Source: Poronia punctata
Taxonomy: Eukaryota > Ascomycota > Sordariomycetes > Xylariales > Xylariaceae
Direction of reading: 5' to 3'
Assembly: GCA_022579005.1 (NCBI GenBank)
Contig: MU402001.1
Span: 1-11,538 of the forward strand
Length of the DNA: 11,538 nt
Positions 1 to 8,090 of the stretch are shown in pieces. The translations under genes were made by a program, and so were the position numbers. Each line of letters starts with the position of its first letter. The first letter of the stretch is position 1. The notes below the pieces were generated by a model. It had not been told where the DNA came from, did not search any database, and worked only from the letters and a program-made list of their open reading frames with translations.

Positions 1-215
1 ATTTACTAAGCTTTTTAGCTTATATATAACCTTTAATAAAAAGCAACTTTATTTTATAACTTTTTTATTTTATATAATATATTTATTAGTTTAAGTATTA
101 AACTATTTATTTAACTAAGCAAAATAATCTTTTAAGTTGTTTGTTTTAGTTTTTTTAGTGTGCTAAGCTAAGCTTATTAATTTTAGTCTTTATTATTAAA
201 TAAGTCCTTTATTAT

Positions 216-281
216 TATAATATTATTATTTAAGTTATTAATAGCTACTAGTATAGCGCTATTTAAGTTTTTTATAGTTTT
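216..281 (+). repeat. Dispersed 66-bp repeat, copy 1
   Basis: This segment matches 2261-2326 in the same orientation without gaps (offset 2045). Both carry the core ATTTAAGTTATTAATAGCTA, followed by a TGCTATTT- or CGCTATTT-type stretch and a T-run. Several differences are C/T or G/A transitions, and a few are transversions. The bases after 281 diverge from those after 2326. It is probably a fragment of the same repeat family as the longer 1511/2421 pair, because its second copy lies only about 95 bases upstream of that pair's second member. No coding content is visible. Confidence 0.6.
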
Positions 282-540
282 TAGCACCTAATTATATTAT
301 ACTTAGTAAAAATATAGCTAGTTGTCTTTATAGTTTTTAGCGTTTATATAAGTAACGCTATATTTAAAGTAAAGGGCATAGGCTTAGAATAATTTAAAAG
401 GTATTTATATTAATTTAGCAAAAGGCTACTTTTAACACTGCTATTAAGTAGGTTTAAAATTAAATTAATAAGTTAAAAGCTTTTAAAAAGGTTTATATAA
501 TTATTAACATTATTAATTAAGCATACTTATTATTAAGGTT
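282..540. other. No gene seen; decayed AT-rich spacer
   Basis: No frame stays open here for any useful length. A slightly less AT-rich patch at about 371-390 (AAAGGGCATAGGC) stands out but matches no motif I recognise. The right end runs directly into the 67-bp tandem array. Confidence 0.6.
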
Positions 541-808
541 AGCTTTAATTATTAAAATAGCACCTATAGCAAAAAACAGCAACGCAAACTAAGTTTGTTT
601 TTTTATTAATTTTAACTATTAAAATAGTACTTATAGTAAAAAATAGCAACGCAAACTAGGTTTATTTTCTTATTAGCTTTAATTATTAAAATAGCACTTA
701 TAGCAAAAAATAGCAATACAAACTAAGTTTGTTTTCTTATTAGCTTTAGCTATTAAAATAGCACTTATAGCAAAAAACAGCAACGTAAACTAGGTTTGTT
801 TTTTTATT
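541..808 (+). repeat. Minisatellite, four tandem copies of 67 bp
   Basis: Four head-to-tail units start at 541, 608, 675 and 742, each exactly 67 bases. Every unit contains ATTAAAATAG, a CACTTATAGC-like block, AAAAATAGCAACG-like bases, and a CAAACTAAGTTTG-type near-palindrome (585-597 in unit 1) followed by a T-run and TTATT. Unit-to-unit differences are transitions (CACCT, CACTT or TACTT; AACAGC or AATAGC; AAGTTT in units 1 and 3, AGGTTT in units 2 and 4). The lack of indels suggests expansion followed by point mutation. GC is relatively high for the window (17 of 60 in 541-600), mostly in GC steps. It is non-coding as far as can be seen. Confidence 0.93.
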
Positions 809-1280
809 GCTTATATTTAGCATACTGCATTTTAAAAAATTTTAATAAATTAAAATAAAATAAATAAATTAAAAATATAAAAAAAAAGTATTTATATAAA
901 ATAAAATAAGTAAAGTTATTAGCAAAAGGCTATAAATATAATATTAAAGTAATAAAGTTAGCAAAAAAGTTATAAAATTTAAGCAGTAAAAGCAATAAAG
1001 GCGTTAAAGCAGTTAAACTAGTTAAAAACAATTAAAATAATAAAAATTTTTAAAACTTATAATAGCAGTTATAATAGTAGTAGTAGTTAATTTGCTAAAT
1101 TGCAATAAGGGCTTAATACTGCTAAATAAAGCCGCGCGCACTGCTATATTAAGCAATTATAATATATTGCTATAAGTTTAAATTAATACTAATAATTTAA
1201 AGTAGTAAAAATTATATTAAAAGGTTTTAAAAGTGTTAAAAATAGTATTAAAAAGTATAAAACAATATTAATATTAATAA
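809..1280. other. No gene seen; A-rich spacer with one GC-rich speck
   Basis: The stretch is mostly A-rich on the plus strand, with scattered AGTTAAA and GCAATAAAG words and frequent TAA/TAG in all frames. The only distinctive element is the GC-rich island at 1131-1144, listed separately. No RNA gene or promoter can be supported. Confidence 0.55.
1131..1144. other. GC-rich 14-bp island in AT-rich DNA
   Basis: The bases GCCGCGCGCACTGC contain 12 G/C in 14 and three consecutive CG dinucleotides, in a window where CG is otherwise rare. Positions 1133-1141 alternate pyrimidine and purine, which is a Z-DNA-compatible pattern. It may be a remnant that escaped mutation, since CpG is a poor RIP target compared with CpA. 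No function can be assigned. Confidence 0.6.
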
Positions 1281-1348
1281 GTAAAAGTAAAAAAGTAAAA
1301 AAGTAAAAAAGTAAAAGTAAAAGTAAAGTAATAGTAAAAAGTAAAAAG
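1281..1348 (+). repeat. GTAAA(A)n microsatellite
   Basis: The motif GTAAAA recurs with spacings of 6, 8, 8, 8, 6, 6, 5, 6, 7 and 7 bases, so the unit is GTA followed by a variable A-run. This is an imperfect simple repeat, probably grown by slippage. The related word GTAAAAA also appears scattered elsewhere in the A-rich parts. Confidence 0.85.
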
Positions 1349-1350
1349 GT

Positions 1351-1381
1351 TAATTAATTATAAGTAAGTTATAATTAGTTA
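1351..1381. repeat. Inverted repeat, 13-bp arms with 5-base loop
   Basis: The left arm 1351-1363 (TAATTAATTATAA) pairs with the right arm 1369-1381 (TTATAATTAGTTA) with a single mismatch, around the loop GTAAG. The arms are almost pure A/T, so a chance origin in this composition is possible. It directly follows the microsatellite. There is no T-tract or gene beside it that would make it a terminator. Confidence 0.45.
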
Positions 1382-1510
1382 AGTAAGGCTAGGTATTAAT
1401 TATAGCGCTTTATTAGCTATTATACTATATTATAGCTAACTATACCTGCTTAGTACTATACTTTAGCAAATTTAATACTAACCTTATAGCAAATATAGCA
1501 TTTTTTAGCT

Positions 1511-1834
1511 TTATATTTACGCTTTAAACCTTTATAATAGCTTAAAAAAACTATAAAGCAATTTTATTATAATAGCTACTTTTTAAAGTATTTATATAAA
1601 GTTACTATAATAGTAAATAAAAAGGCGTTTTTTATTTAGCGCTTTTTTTTAGTAACTGTTTTAAAAAATATATGCTTTTTTATAAATTTATAAAAAGCAG
1701 CAAGCTTTTTTTAAAAAAAATATTTTTTGCTAGTTTATAAAGTAAGCTTAAATAATTATAAGTAAGTAAAGAAAAAAATAAAAGCTTTTTTTTAATATAT
1801 AACGCTATTTATATAAAGCGCTTTTTTAAAGTAA
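1511..1834 (+). repeat. Long direct repeat, copy A
   Basis: This aligns with 2421-2904 in the same orientation. The first 220 bases (1511-1730 with 2421-2640) align without a gap at offset 910 and differ at roughly one base in nine, mostly by transitions with some transversions. The right part (1731-1834 with 2801-2904) is more similar, including the shared block TATATAACGCTATTTATA near 1794-1813. Relative to copy B, this copy lacks 160 bases between 1730 and 1731. It is probably a decayed mobile or repeat-family fragment. No coding frame is visible. Confidence 0.85.
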
Positions 1835-2260
1835 GCAAGCTATAATAGCAAAATTTTAATAAAACTTAAGTAATAAAATAGTTAAAGCAAGTATACTTAA
1901 AAGTATTAGTTACTTATACTTTATTTTAGTATTTATACTAAATATAAATAATAGTATAAAAACTTTAGCTTATATAAAAATATAAAAAGAATATATAATA
2001 AAATGTTTACTTAAAAAAAAAAATAATAATATAAGCAACATAGCTTGCATAATATAAGCACTAATAAATACAAAGCAAAAATACTTTAAAATAATGTAAA
2101 AACATATATAACTAGCTTTTAAATTAGTATTAGCATATATATATATACGTTATTTAATTATATACTTTATATATTTATAAATATTATATATATATTAACA
2201 TTATATATATAAAAACATTAATTATTACTATATAAATAATATTATTACCTAGTTTTTAAT
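1835..2260. other. No gene seen; AT-rich spacer with short TA run
   Basis: This separates the two long direct-repeat copies. It contains an alternating AT run at about 2135-2147 and many TATATA words up to about 2210. No open frame, RNA gene or clear repeat was found. Confidence 0.55.
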
Positions 2261-2326
2261 TATAATATTACTATTTAAGTTATTAATAGCTATTAATATT
2301 ATGCTATTTAGGTTTTTTATAACTAT
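2261..2326 (+). repeat. Dispersed 66-bp repeat, copy 2
   Basis: This is the second copy of the repeat at 216-281. It sits about 95 bases upstream of direct-repeat copy B (2421), whereas the first copy is about 1.2 kb upstream of direct-repeat copy A (1511). The spacing difference fits an insertion between 282 and 1510, or independent dispersal. Confidence 0.6.
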
Positions 2327-2420
2327 TAAGTAGCCTTTATTACTTAATAGTTTTATATTATTTTTAAACTACCTTTGCTTTATAGCATTTTTATTATTAT
2401 TTTAAAAAATTATAATTACC

Positions 2421-2904
2421 TTATATTTACAATTTAAACCTTTATAATAGCTTAAAAGGACTATAAAGCAATTTTATTATAGTAGCTACTTTTTAAAGTG
2501 CTTATATAAAGTTGCTATAATAGTAAATAAAAAAGCATTTTTTATTTACTACTTTATTTTAGTAACCGTTTTAAAAAATATATGCTTTTTTAAAAATCTT
2601 TAAAAAGTATTAAGCTTTTTTTAAATAAAATGTTTTTTGCTAAATAAGTAGCAAGCGTTTAATTTTAAAGTTATTATTATTTTAGTTTATTTATTATTAT
2701 TATAAGGCGTTGCTTAAATTCTTTTTGCTAGCATTATATTTATATTATAAAAATAGTTACTAAAGCTTTTTTTTATATTTTTTAAAATATTTTATAAAAC
2801 TAGTTTATAAAGCAGGCTTAAATAGCTATAAGTAAATAAAAAGGAAAATAAAAGCTTTTTTTTAATATATAACGCTATTTATATAAAGCGCTTTTTTAAA
2901 GTAG
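2421..2904 (+). repeat. Long direct repeat, copy B (with 160-bp extra block)
   Basis: This is the partner of 1511-1834. It begins with TTATATTTAC, as copy A does, and ends at the shared AAAGCGCTTTTTTAAAGTA. The two parts, 2421-2640 and 2801-2904, flank 160 bases absent from copy A. Divergence between copies is dominated by C/T and G/A changes, the expected result of RIP acting on both copies. Confidence 0.85.
2641..2800. other. 160-bp block present in only one repeat copy
   Basis: Copy A reads TTTTTTGC then TAGTTTATAAAG. Copy B has the same left flank, then 160 extra bases, then the same right flank. A TA lies at each junction (TA at 2641-2642 and again at 2801-2802), as would happen with insertion at a TA target, but no terminal inverted repeats are evident at the block ends. 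It may be a decayed non-autonomous insertion or simply a deletion from copy A. It has no coding capacity. Confidence 0.5.
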
Positions 2905-3230
2905 GTATAGTTATATAATAAAAACTATCCTTTATATTAATATATATATACTATTTATAACTAGTAGCACATTATACTTTACTTTATATATTAAGCAAAA
3001 AGTATGCGTGCTTTTTTATCTTTTTATTTAGCTTATAATAAATATAATATATTTGCTATATTATATTTAAGTTGTTTTTATTTACTTTTTTTAAGCTAGT
3101 TAACTTTAATATTTTTTTTAGCATAAGCAATACTAGTAAGCCTTATAAGCTTTTGCTTTTTTAAATATATTTGCTATTATATGTTTATAAAAACTTAATT
3201 ATTGCATACTTTTATACTAGGCTATATTTT
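2905..3230. other. No gene seen; AT-rich spacer
   Basis: This lies between the long direct repeat and the 350-bp duplication. It holds T-runs and TA-rich words, with stops in every frame. No motif or RNA gene is recognisable. Confidence 0.55.
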
Positions 3231-3580
3231 TATACTAGTAGTTTAACTAGCTTATAATTACTTATATTAATTTATTATTTAGTTTTTATAATTATATTAA
3301 TATAACGTTATTTTAAGTTAAATAAGCTAAAAAAGTATATTATATAGTGCTTTAAATAACTTAATACTTAGGTTGTTTTTAGTATTTTTTTATATTATTT
3401 TATTTATAGTTAAAGCTTTTTTTTACTACTTAGCATTATAGTTTTTAGCTATATACTTACTATAGTTATATAAGTAGATTTTATACTTAAAGTTACTAAA
3501 CACAATATAAAGCATAGTTTTAGCGTGCTTTTAATGTTTATAAATATAACTACTTTACTATAAGCTTTTTTTAAAAATAA
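3231..3580 (+). repeat. 350-bp direct duplication, copy 1
   Basis: This aligns almost without gaps with 3676-4025 at offset 445. By hand I count about 26 transitions and about 3 transversions, plus one small indel near the right end (ACTATAAGC against GCTTAAGC). Shared landmarks include CTTATAATTACTTATATTAA near the start and ACTACTTAGCATTATAGTTT in the middle. Transition-only divergence between tandem-like copies is strong local evidence for RIP. No open frame is present in either copy. Confidence 0.92.
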
Positions 3581-3675
3581 GTAACCTTATTTATAAAACA
3601 AGCACTTTAAAAGCATAAGATTTTCTAAGAAAGTATTATTAAAAACTATGCTTATAATTATTAATTATTTTTTTT
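3581..3675. other. 95-bp spacer between duplicated copies
   Basis: This unique spacer contains one of the few GA/TC-bearing patches of the left ten kilobases (AAGATTTTCTAAGAAAG at about 3617-3633), itself a loose inverted repeat. It may be a junction remnant. Confidence 0.4.
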
Positions 3676-4025
3676 TATACTTATAGTTTAATTAGCTTAT
3701 AATTACTTATATTAATTTATTACTTAGTTTTTATAATTATATTAATATAGCATTATTTTAAATTAAATAAGCTAAAAAAGTATATTATATAGTACTTTAA
3801 ATAACTTAATACTTAAAGCGTTTTTAGTATTTTTTTATATTATTTTACTTATAGTTAAAGTTTTTTTTTACTACTTAGCATTATAGTTTCTAGCTATATA
3901 CTTACTATAGCTACGTAAGCAAATTTTATGCTTAAAGCTACTAAATACGCTATAAAGCATAGTTTTAGCATGCCTTTAATATTTATAAATATAACTACTT
4001 TGCTTAAGCTTTTTTTTAAAAATAA
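3676..4025 (+). repeat. 350-bp direct duplication, copy 2
   Basis: This is the second copy of 3231-3580, same orientation. Relative to copy 1 it keeps C or G at some sites (such as TACTTAG, CTACGTAAGC and TGCTTAAAGC) and has lost them at others. Both copies have therefore been mutated independently from a less AT-rich ancestor. Confidence 0.92.
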
Positions 4026-4061
4026 AATATAAATACAATACTAGCAAAAAATATTTAAGCT

Positions 4062-4379
4062 TTACTTTATAACTAAAACTATATAAGCTGCTTTTGCTTT
4101 AATTTTTACTATAACTTTTTTAAATATAATAGTTGCTATATAACCTAGCATTACTTTTTTATTTACTAAAACTGCTTTAAATACTTTAATTATTATATAA
4201 ACGCTTTTAGCTACTTTGTTTAACTTTATAGTATAGCTTAATTTATTTAAAAAAAATATGCTAGCTAAACAATATAAAAAAGTAAAAAACTTTAACTTTT
4301 TTATTAAAATAAAAATAACGTTTAAATTAAAGTTAGCATTACTAAAGTTAGCATTAAATATTATAGTTTTTATATACAC
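4062..4379 (-). other. Stop-free 105-codon frame, probably not a gene
   Basis: This is the longest open frame in the window. It opens with GTG at the 4379 end and closes with TAA at 4062-4064. The first ATG is only at codon 77, which argues against a normal fungal start. The product would be dominated by I, K, V, N, F and A, with no recognisable domain. Residues 1-25 include a doubled NANF/SNANF element encoded by a 15-bp DNA repeat (4329-4356). Its lack of stops may come from a chance run of GTA/GCT/AAA-type codons on the strand opposite T-rich DNA. It could be a fossil of an old coding strand, but no promoter or neighbouring exon supports expression. I do not recognise it. Confidence 0.2.
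4329..4356 (+). repeat. Short direct repeat, 15-bp period
   Basis: AAAGTTAGCATTA occurs at 4329-4341 and again at 4344-4356. It lies inside the open minus-strand frame and produces the doubled asparagine-alanine-phenylalanine motif there. Confidence 0.7.
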
Positions 4380-5632
4380 TATATTATTTAAGTATTTAAA
4401 TACTTAATATTAATATAACTTTTATAATGCTAATAGTATTGTTTTTATAAACAAATATTAAATAAAAAAGCAAGAACTTTTACTTTTTTTATTTTAAAAA
4501 ATATAGCAAGCAATAGCTATACTTTTTGCTTTATATTATATAAAAACATTAATACTTTATTATAAAGCTACGCATTAATATTTGCTATATTAATCTTTAT
4601 AGCAAGATTTATATAGTCTAAGTATATTTTAAATTTAATTTAACGCTTTTAATATTATCTTTATAAACAAGCTTACTAAAAAAACATTTTTATACTATAA
4701 AAAAAACAATATAAATAATAATTATATTATATATAAAAAAAAATAATTTATAATTAATAAAAACCTTTTTTTTTAAAAACAATTAAACATAACTTTTTAT
4801 AAATATAAATAAATAGTTATAATAGTGCTTTTTATATATGCTAAGCAAAAAAATGCTATATTTAATAAAAAGCCTTAATTGAATAAAACATAGCTATGCT
4901 TTTTTATACTTAAACTTATTTAAAAATTTAAAAAAAATAATTATAATATATATTTAAAGTAAAGTAGTAAGTACTTACTTTAGTTATCTAAGTATAAATA
5001 TATATATATATATTAAATAATAAAAATTAACATTATATATATTTAAAGTAGTATATATATTAATATAGTTAAAAATTAATAATTAATAAATTAAAATTTA
5101 TATTTACTTACTTAATATACTTTAGTAATTAATAGTTATTAAATATACTTATTTAAGCTATTTAAATACTTTATATACTTAATTAATTTAAGCGCTTTTT
5201 ATTTTAGCTTTTTGCTTAATAATTTTATAAACAAAAAAATAAGTATAACTTATATAGTTTTAATATTGCTAGTAAGTTTTTAATATAAATATATAGTGCT
5301 AATAAATATTAAAATAGCGCTAAGCAAATATAGCTAATAAAATTAATTGCTTTACTTTATTTTTTATAATAATCTTTATATAAGTATTGCTTTTTTTAAA
5401 TATATAACTTAAAATAGTAAGTTTATACTTATAGCTTATAAACTAAAAAACTATTAATTTTCTTGCTTAAAATAAAATAAAGCAAGGCTTAAGCAATATA
5501 TATAAACGCTTTTTTATAAAGTTAATATAAATATAATTACTAAATATTAAACTAAGTTTAAAAAGTAAAAGTAAAAACATATTTGCTTAAATATAATAAT
5601 TAAATATGTTTATATTAGCTTTATAATTATAT
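4380..5632. other. No gene seen; 1.25 kb of decayed AT-rich DNA
   Basis: All six frames are interrupted by TAA/TAG. The only TGA trinucleotide I noticed in the window is here (4880-4882). A (TA)7 run lies at 4999-5012. Words such as AGCAAG and TATAAAGC recur, but no alignable repeat pair was found. No RNA gene, terminator or promoter can be supported. Confidence 0.5.
4999..5012. repeat. (TA)7 microsatellite
   Basis: This is a perfect alternating TA run, followed by TTAAATAATAAAAATTAAC. It is a simple sequence, without implied function. Confidence 0.8.
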
Positions 5633-5812
5633 AAAAAAAGCTAAACTAGTAAAAAGTAATATATTATAATTTTATAAAATAATACTAAACATTAGTTAAA
5701 AAAATTAATAAAAGCTAACAAGAAAAAAAGCTAAACTAGTAAAAAGTAAAATATTATAATTTTATAAAATAGTACTAAATATTAGTTAAAAAACTTAGTA
5801 AAAGCTAAAAAA
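5633..5812 (+). repeat. Two tandem copies of a 90-bp unit
   Basis: Units at 5633-5722 and 5723-5812 both start with an A-run plus GCTAAACTAGTAAAAAGTAA and contain ATTATAATTTTATAAAATA, then ACTAAA(C/T)ATTAGTTAAAAAA. The period is exactly 90 with no internal gap. Most differences are transitions, with a few A/T changes. The unit resembles neither the 67-bp nor the 153-bp unit. It is non-coding. Confidence 0.9.
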
Positions 5813-7636
5813 TTTATATATACTATAAAAAGTAAAAATAAGTATAAGTTTAATTATGCTACTATATAGTACTAAAGTAATATTTAATAGCTATAAATAA
5901 GTATACTAGTTAGTATAACTAAATATAAATACTAGCAAGTTTAAATAGCTTTAATAAATAATTAGTACTTATATAGTTATATTGTTTTTATATTATAAAC
6001 TTTTTTTAAAAACTATATTAGCTAATAGTTTTTTTTAATTATTAAATAATTTAAAAAAGCTGCTAAAAAAAAATACTATAAACTTATTTTTTAATAAATT
6101 AAAATGTAATATTTTTTTTTAGCATATACTAATTTAAAACTAAACAAAATAACTAATTTTATAAACTTATTAAATATAAACAAGCTTAAAAGCAAACTTT
6201 TAATACTACTATTATTTAAAAATAAAATTTAATATTTTATATTATTAAAAAAAAGTAGGCCTAAATATATACTAGCTTAAGCTTTTTAATTAAGTACTAT
6301 TTAATACTTTTAAGCATTTAAATTTAAGTTTTAATATAATACTAAGTAGTTAACTATAAAAAAACCGTTTTTTATAAAAAATATATAAGCTACTTTTATT
6401 ATATAATAACTATAAACTTATATAAAGTTTTGCTTAAGTAATTATGCTTAAACTTAATATATAATAAAGCGCAGTTTATTAGCTTTTAATAACTTAGTTA
6501 AATTATATTAATAATTATAATAACGTTTATTTATATTACTATTAATACTTATTAAATTAACTTAGTAAGCAGTATTATTACTTATATTATATATAGTAAG
6601 TATTTAATAGTTTATAGTGTTATTATATATTAAAAATATTAAAAACTATAAATTAGTTTAGTAAACATATTAAAAAATTATTATAACTTAATATATTTTT
6701 TAGTTGCTTTTAAGTATACTAGTATTTATAACTAAAGCTATAGTAATTAAAGCTATAAAACAAAGTTTATATTTAACTTTTAAGTTTTATAAGTATTAAT
6801 TATAAAAAAAATAAAAGTTTAAAGTAATAATAATAGTATAAAAGTAACTTGCTAATAAAAATAAGTTTAAAAAAGTATTTTATAACTTTTATTTTTAAAG
6901 CGTATTAACGTTAACTTTATACTATTTAATATAAAAGCTTATTTAAAAAATATAGCTATTATATATATTGTTTAGCTATTTTTTATAAAAGAAATTATTT
7001 TTTTTTTATTATTTTAATAAATTAAAAACTTTTAATATTTTTAACATATTAAAGCAAATACGTTAAAAGTTTAAAATATTAAAGCTATTAATAGCTTAAA
7101 TTTAATAGTTAAAAAGGCCTAGGGTATTATTAGCATTATGCTTAGCAGGTTAAAAGCTAGGTTTTTTTTTGTTTTTAAAAAACATTATTTATATAATATA
7201 TAAGTATTAGCTATATATAACTAGTAAAAATAGTAATAAATAGTTAACTTATATTTAAATTTAATATTTTAAGCTAAAGTTAAGTATAATATAAAGCAAT
7301 GCTTTTACTTTATATTTAAATACTACAAAGTTTAGTTAGTTAGCATATAATAAAATTTATAATAGTAAAAAAATTAAATTTACTAAAAACAGCGTTTTTA
7401 AATATATATTACTAGTATAAGAAAATAATACTTTAAGCATAGCAAAAGTAAAAAATAAAAAATATATATAAATAATATAACTTAAAGTAAAAAAAAGTTA
7501 GTTTAAAAAAATTTAATACATAGCAGCTAGCTTAAAATTATATATTTAGCTATACTATATAGCAAAATAAATATATGCAAGTATAATAAAAAAAGTATAT
7601 AATAAAAAGTAACTAAATTAAAAAAAAAATAAAAGC
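5813..7636. other. No gene seen; 1.8 kb of decayed AT-rich DNA
   Basis: Stops occur in every frame throughout. The plus strand becomes steadily more A-rich towards 7600. Two small landmarks stand out: the palindrome at 7082-7097 and a GC-richer patch at about 7116-7124 (GGCCTAGGG), followed by TTAGCATTATGCTTAGCAGG at about 7129-7148. Neither corresponds to a recognised element end. The last 60 bases grade into the 153-bp array. Confidence 0.5.
7082..7097. repeat. Perfect 16-bp palindrome
   Basis: AAGCTATTAATAGCTT reads identically on both strands. It could be a fortuitous palindrome in AT-rich DNA. No operator or gene lies beside it. Confidence 0.5.
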
Positions 7637-8090
7637 AATAAAAGTAAAAATACTTATACTTAGTAAAAAATTTACTAAGTAGCTATTAAGCTAAAAAGTA
7701 TTTTTATAAAACTACTTAGCAAAAAGGTAAATGTATAAAATAAAAAATATAAATAAAAAAAAGTAAATAAACTAAAAAAAAATAAATATAATAAAAGTAA
7801 AAATATTTTTATTTAGTAAAAAAGCTACTAAATAGCTATTAGGCTAAAAAGTATTTTTATAAAACTACTTAGTAAAAAAGCAAATATATAAAATAAAAAA
7901 TATAAATAAAAAAAAGTAAATAAACTAAAATAAATATAAAGTTAATAAAAGTAAAAGTACTTTTACTTAGTAAAAAATTTACTAGGTAGCTATTAGGCTA
8001 AAAAGTATTTTTGTAAAGTAGCTTAGCATAAAAGCAAAAGCATAAAATAAAAAATATAAATAAAAAAAAGTAAATAAACTAAAAAAAAAA
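7637..8090 (+). repeat. Three tandem copies of a 153-154-bp unit
   Basis: Units start at 7637, 7790 and 7944, each opening with AATAAAAGTAAAA. Each contains an ACTTAGTAAA-type hairpin, then AGCTATTA(A/G)GCTAAAAAGT, ATTTTT(A/G)TAAA, a (C)TACTTAGC-like block, and TAAAATAAAAAATATAAATA with AAAAAAAAGTAAATAAACTA. Periods are 153 and 154. The third unit ends around 8090 at an A-run before GGTTTTATATA. Differences are largely transitions, plus a few indels. A weaker similar stretch upstream of 7637 suggests a further eroded unit. It is a satellite-like array with no open frame. Confidence 0.92.
7658..7680. repeat. Hairpin inside the 153-bp unit (unit 1)
   Basis: ACTTAGTAAA (7658-7667) is the exact reverse complement of TTTACTAAGT (7671-7680), with loop AAA. 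In unit 2 the arms are ATTTAGTA and TACTAAAT, still perfectly paired though both arms changed. In unit 3 (7965-7974 with 7978-7987) one mismatch appears. A second partial match, CTACTTAGCAAA at about 7711-7723, can pair with the right arm. Confidence 0.7.

Noticed and set aside
541..808. CRISPR array
   Set aside because: The four units are contiguous 67-bp repeats that are conserved across their full length, so there are no unique spacers, and no cas genes are present.
1351..1381. Transcription terminator hairpin
   Set aside because: There is no upstream gene and no following T-tract, and the arms are nearly pure A/T, so chance pairing is likely.
4062..4379. Minus-strand 105-codon open frame as a real protein gene
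   Set aside because: It starts with GTG, its first ATG is at codon 77, the composition is low-complexity I/K/V/N/F, there is no recognisable domain, and it lies among decayed repeats.
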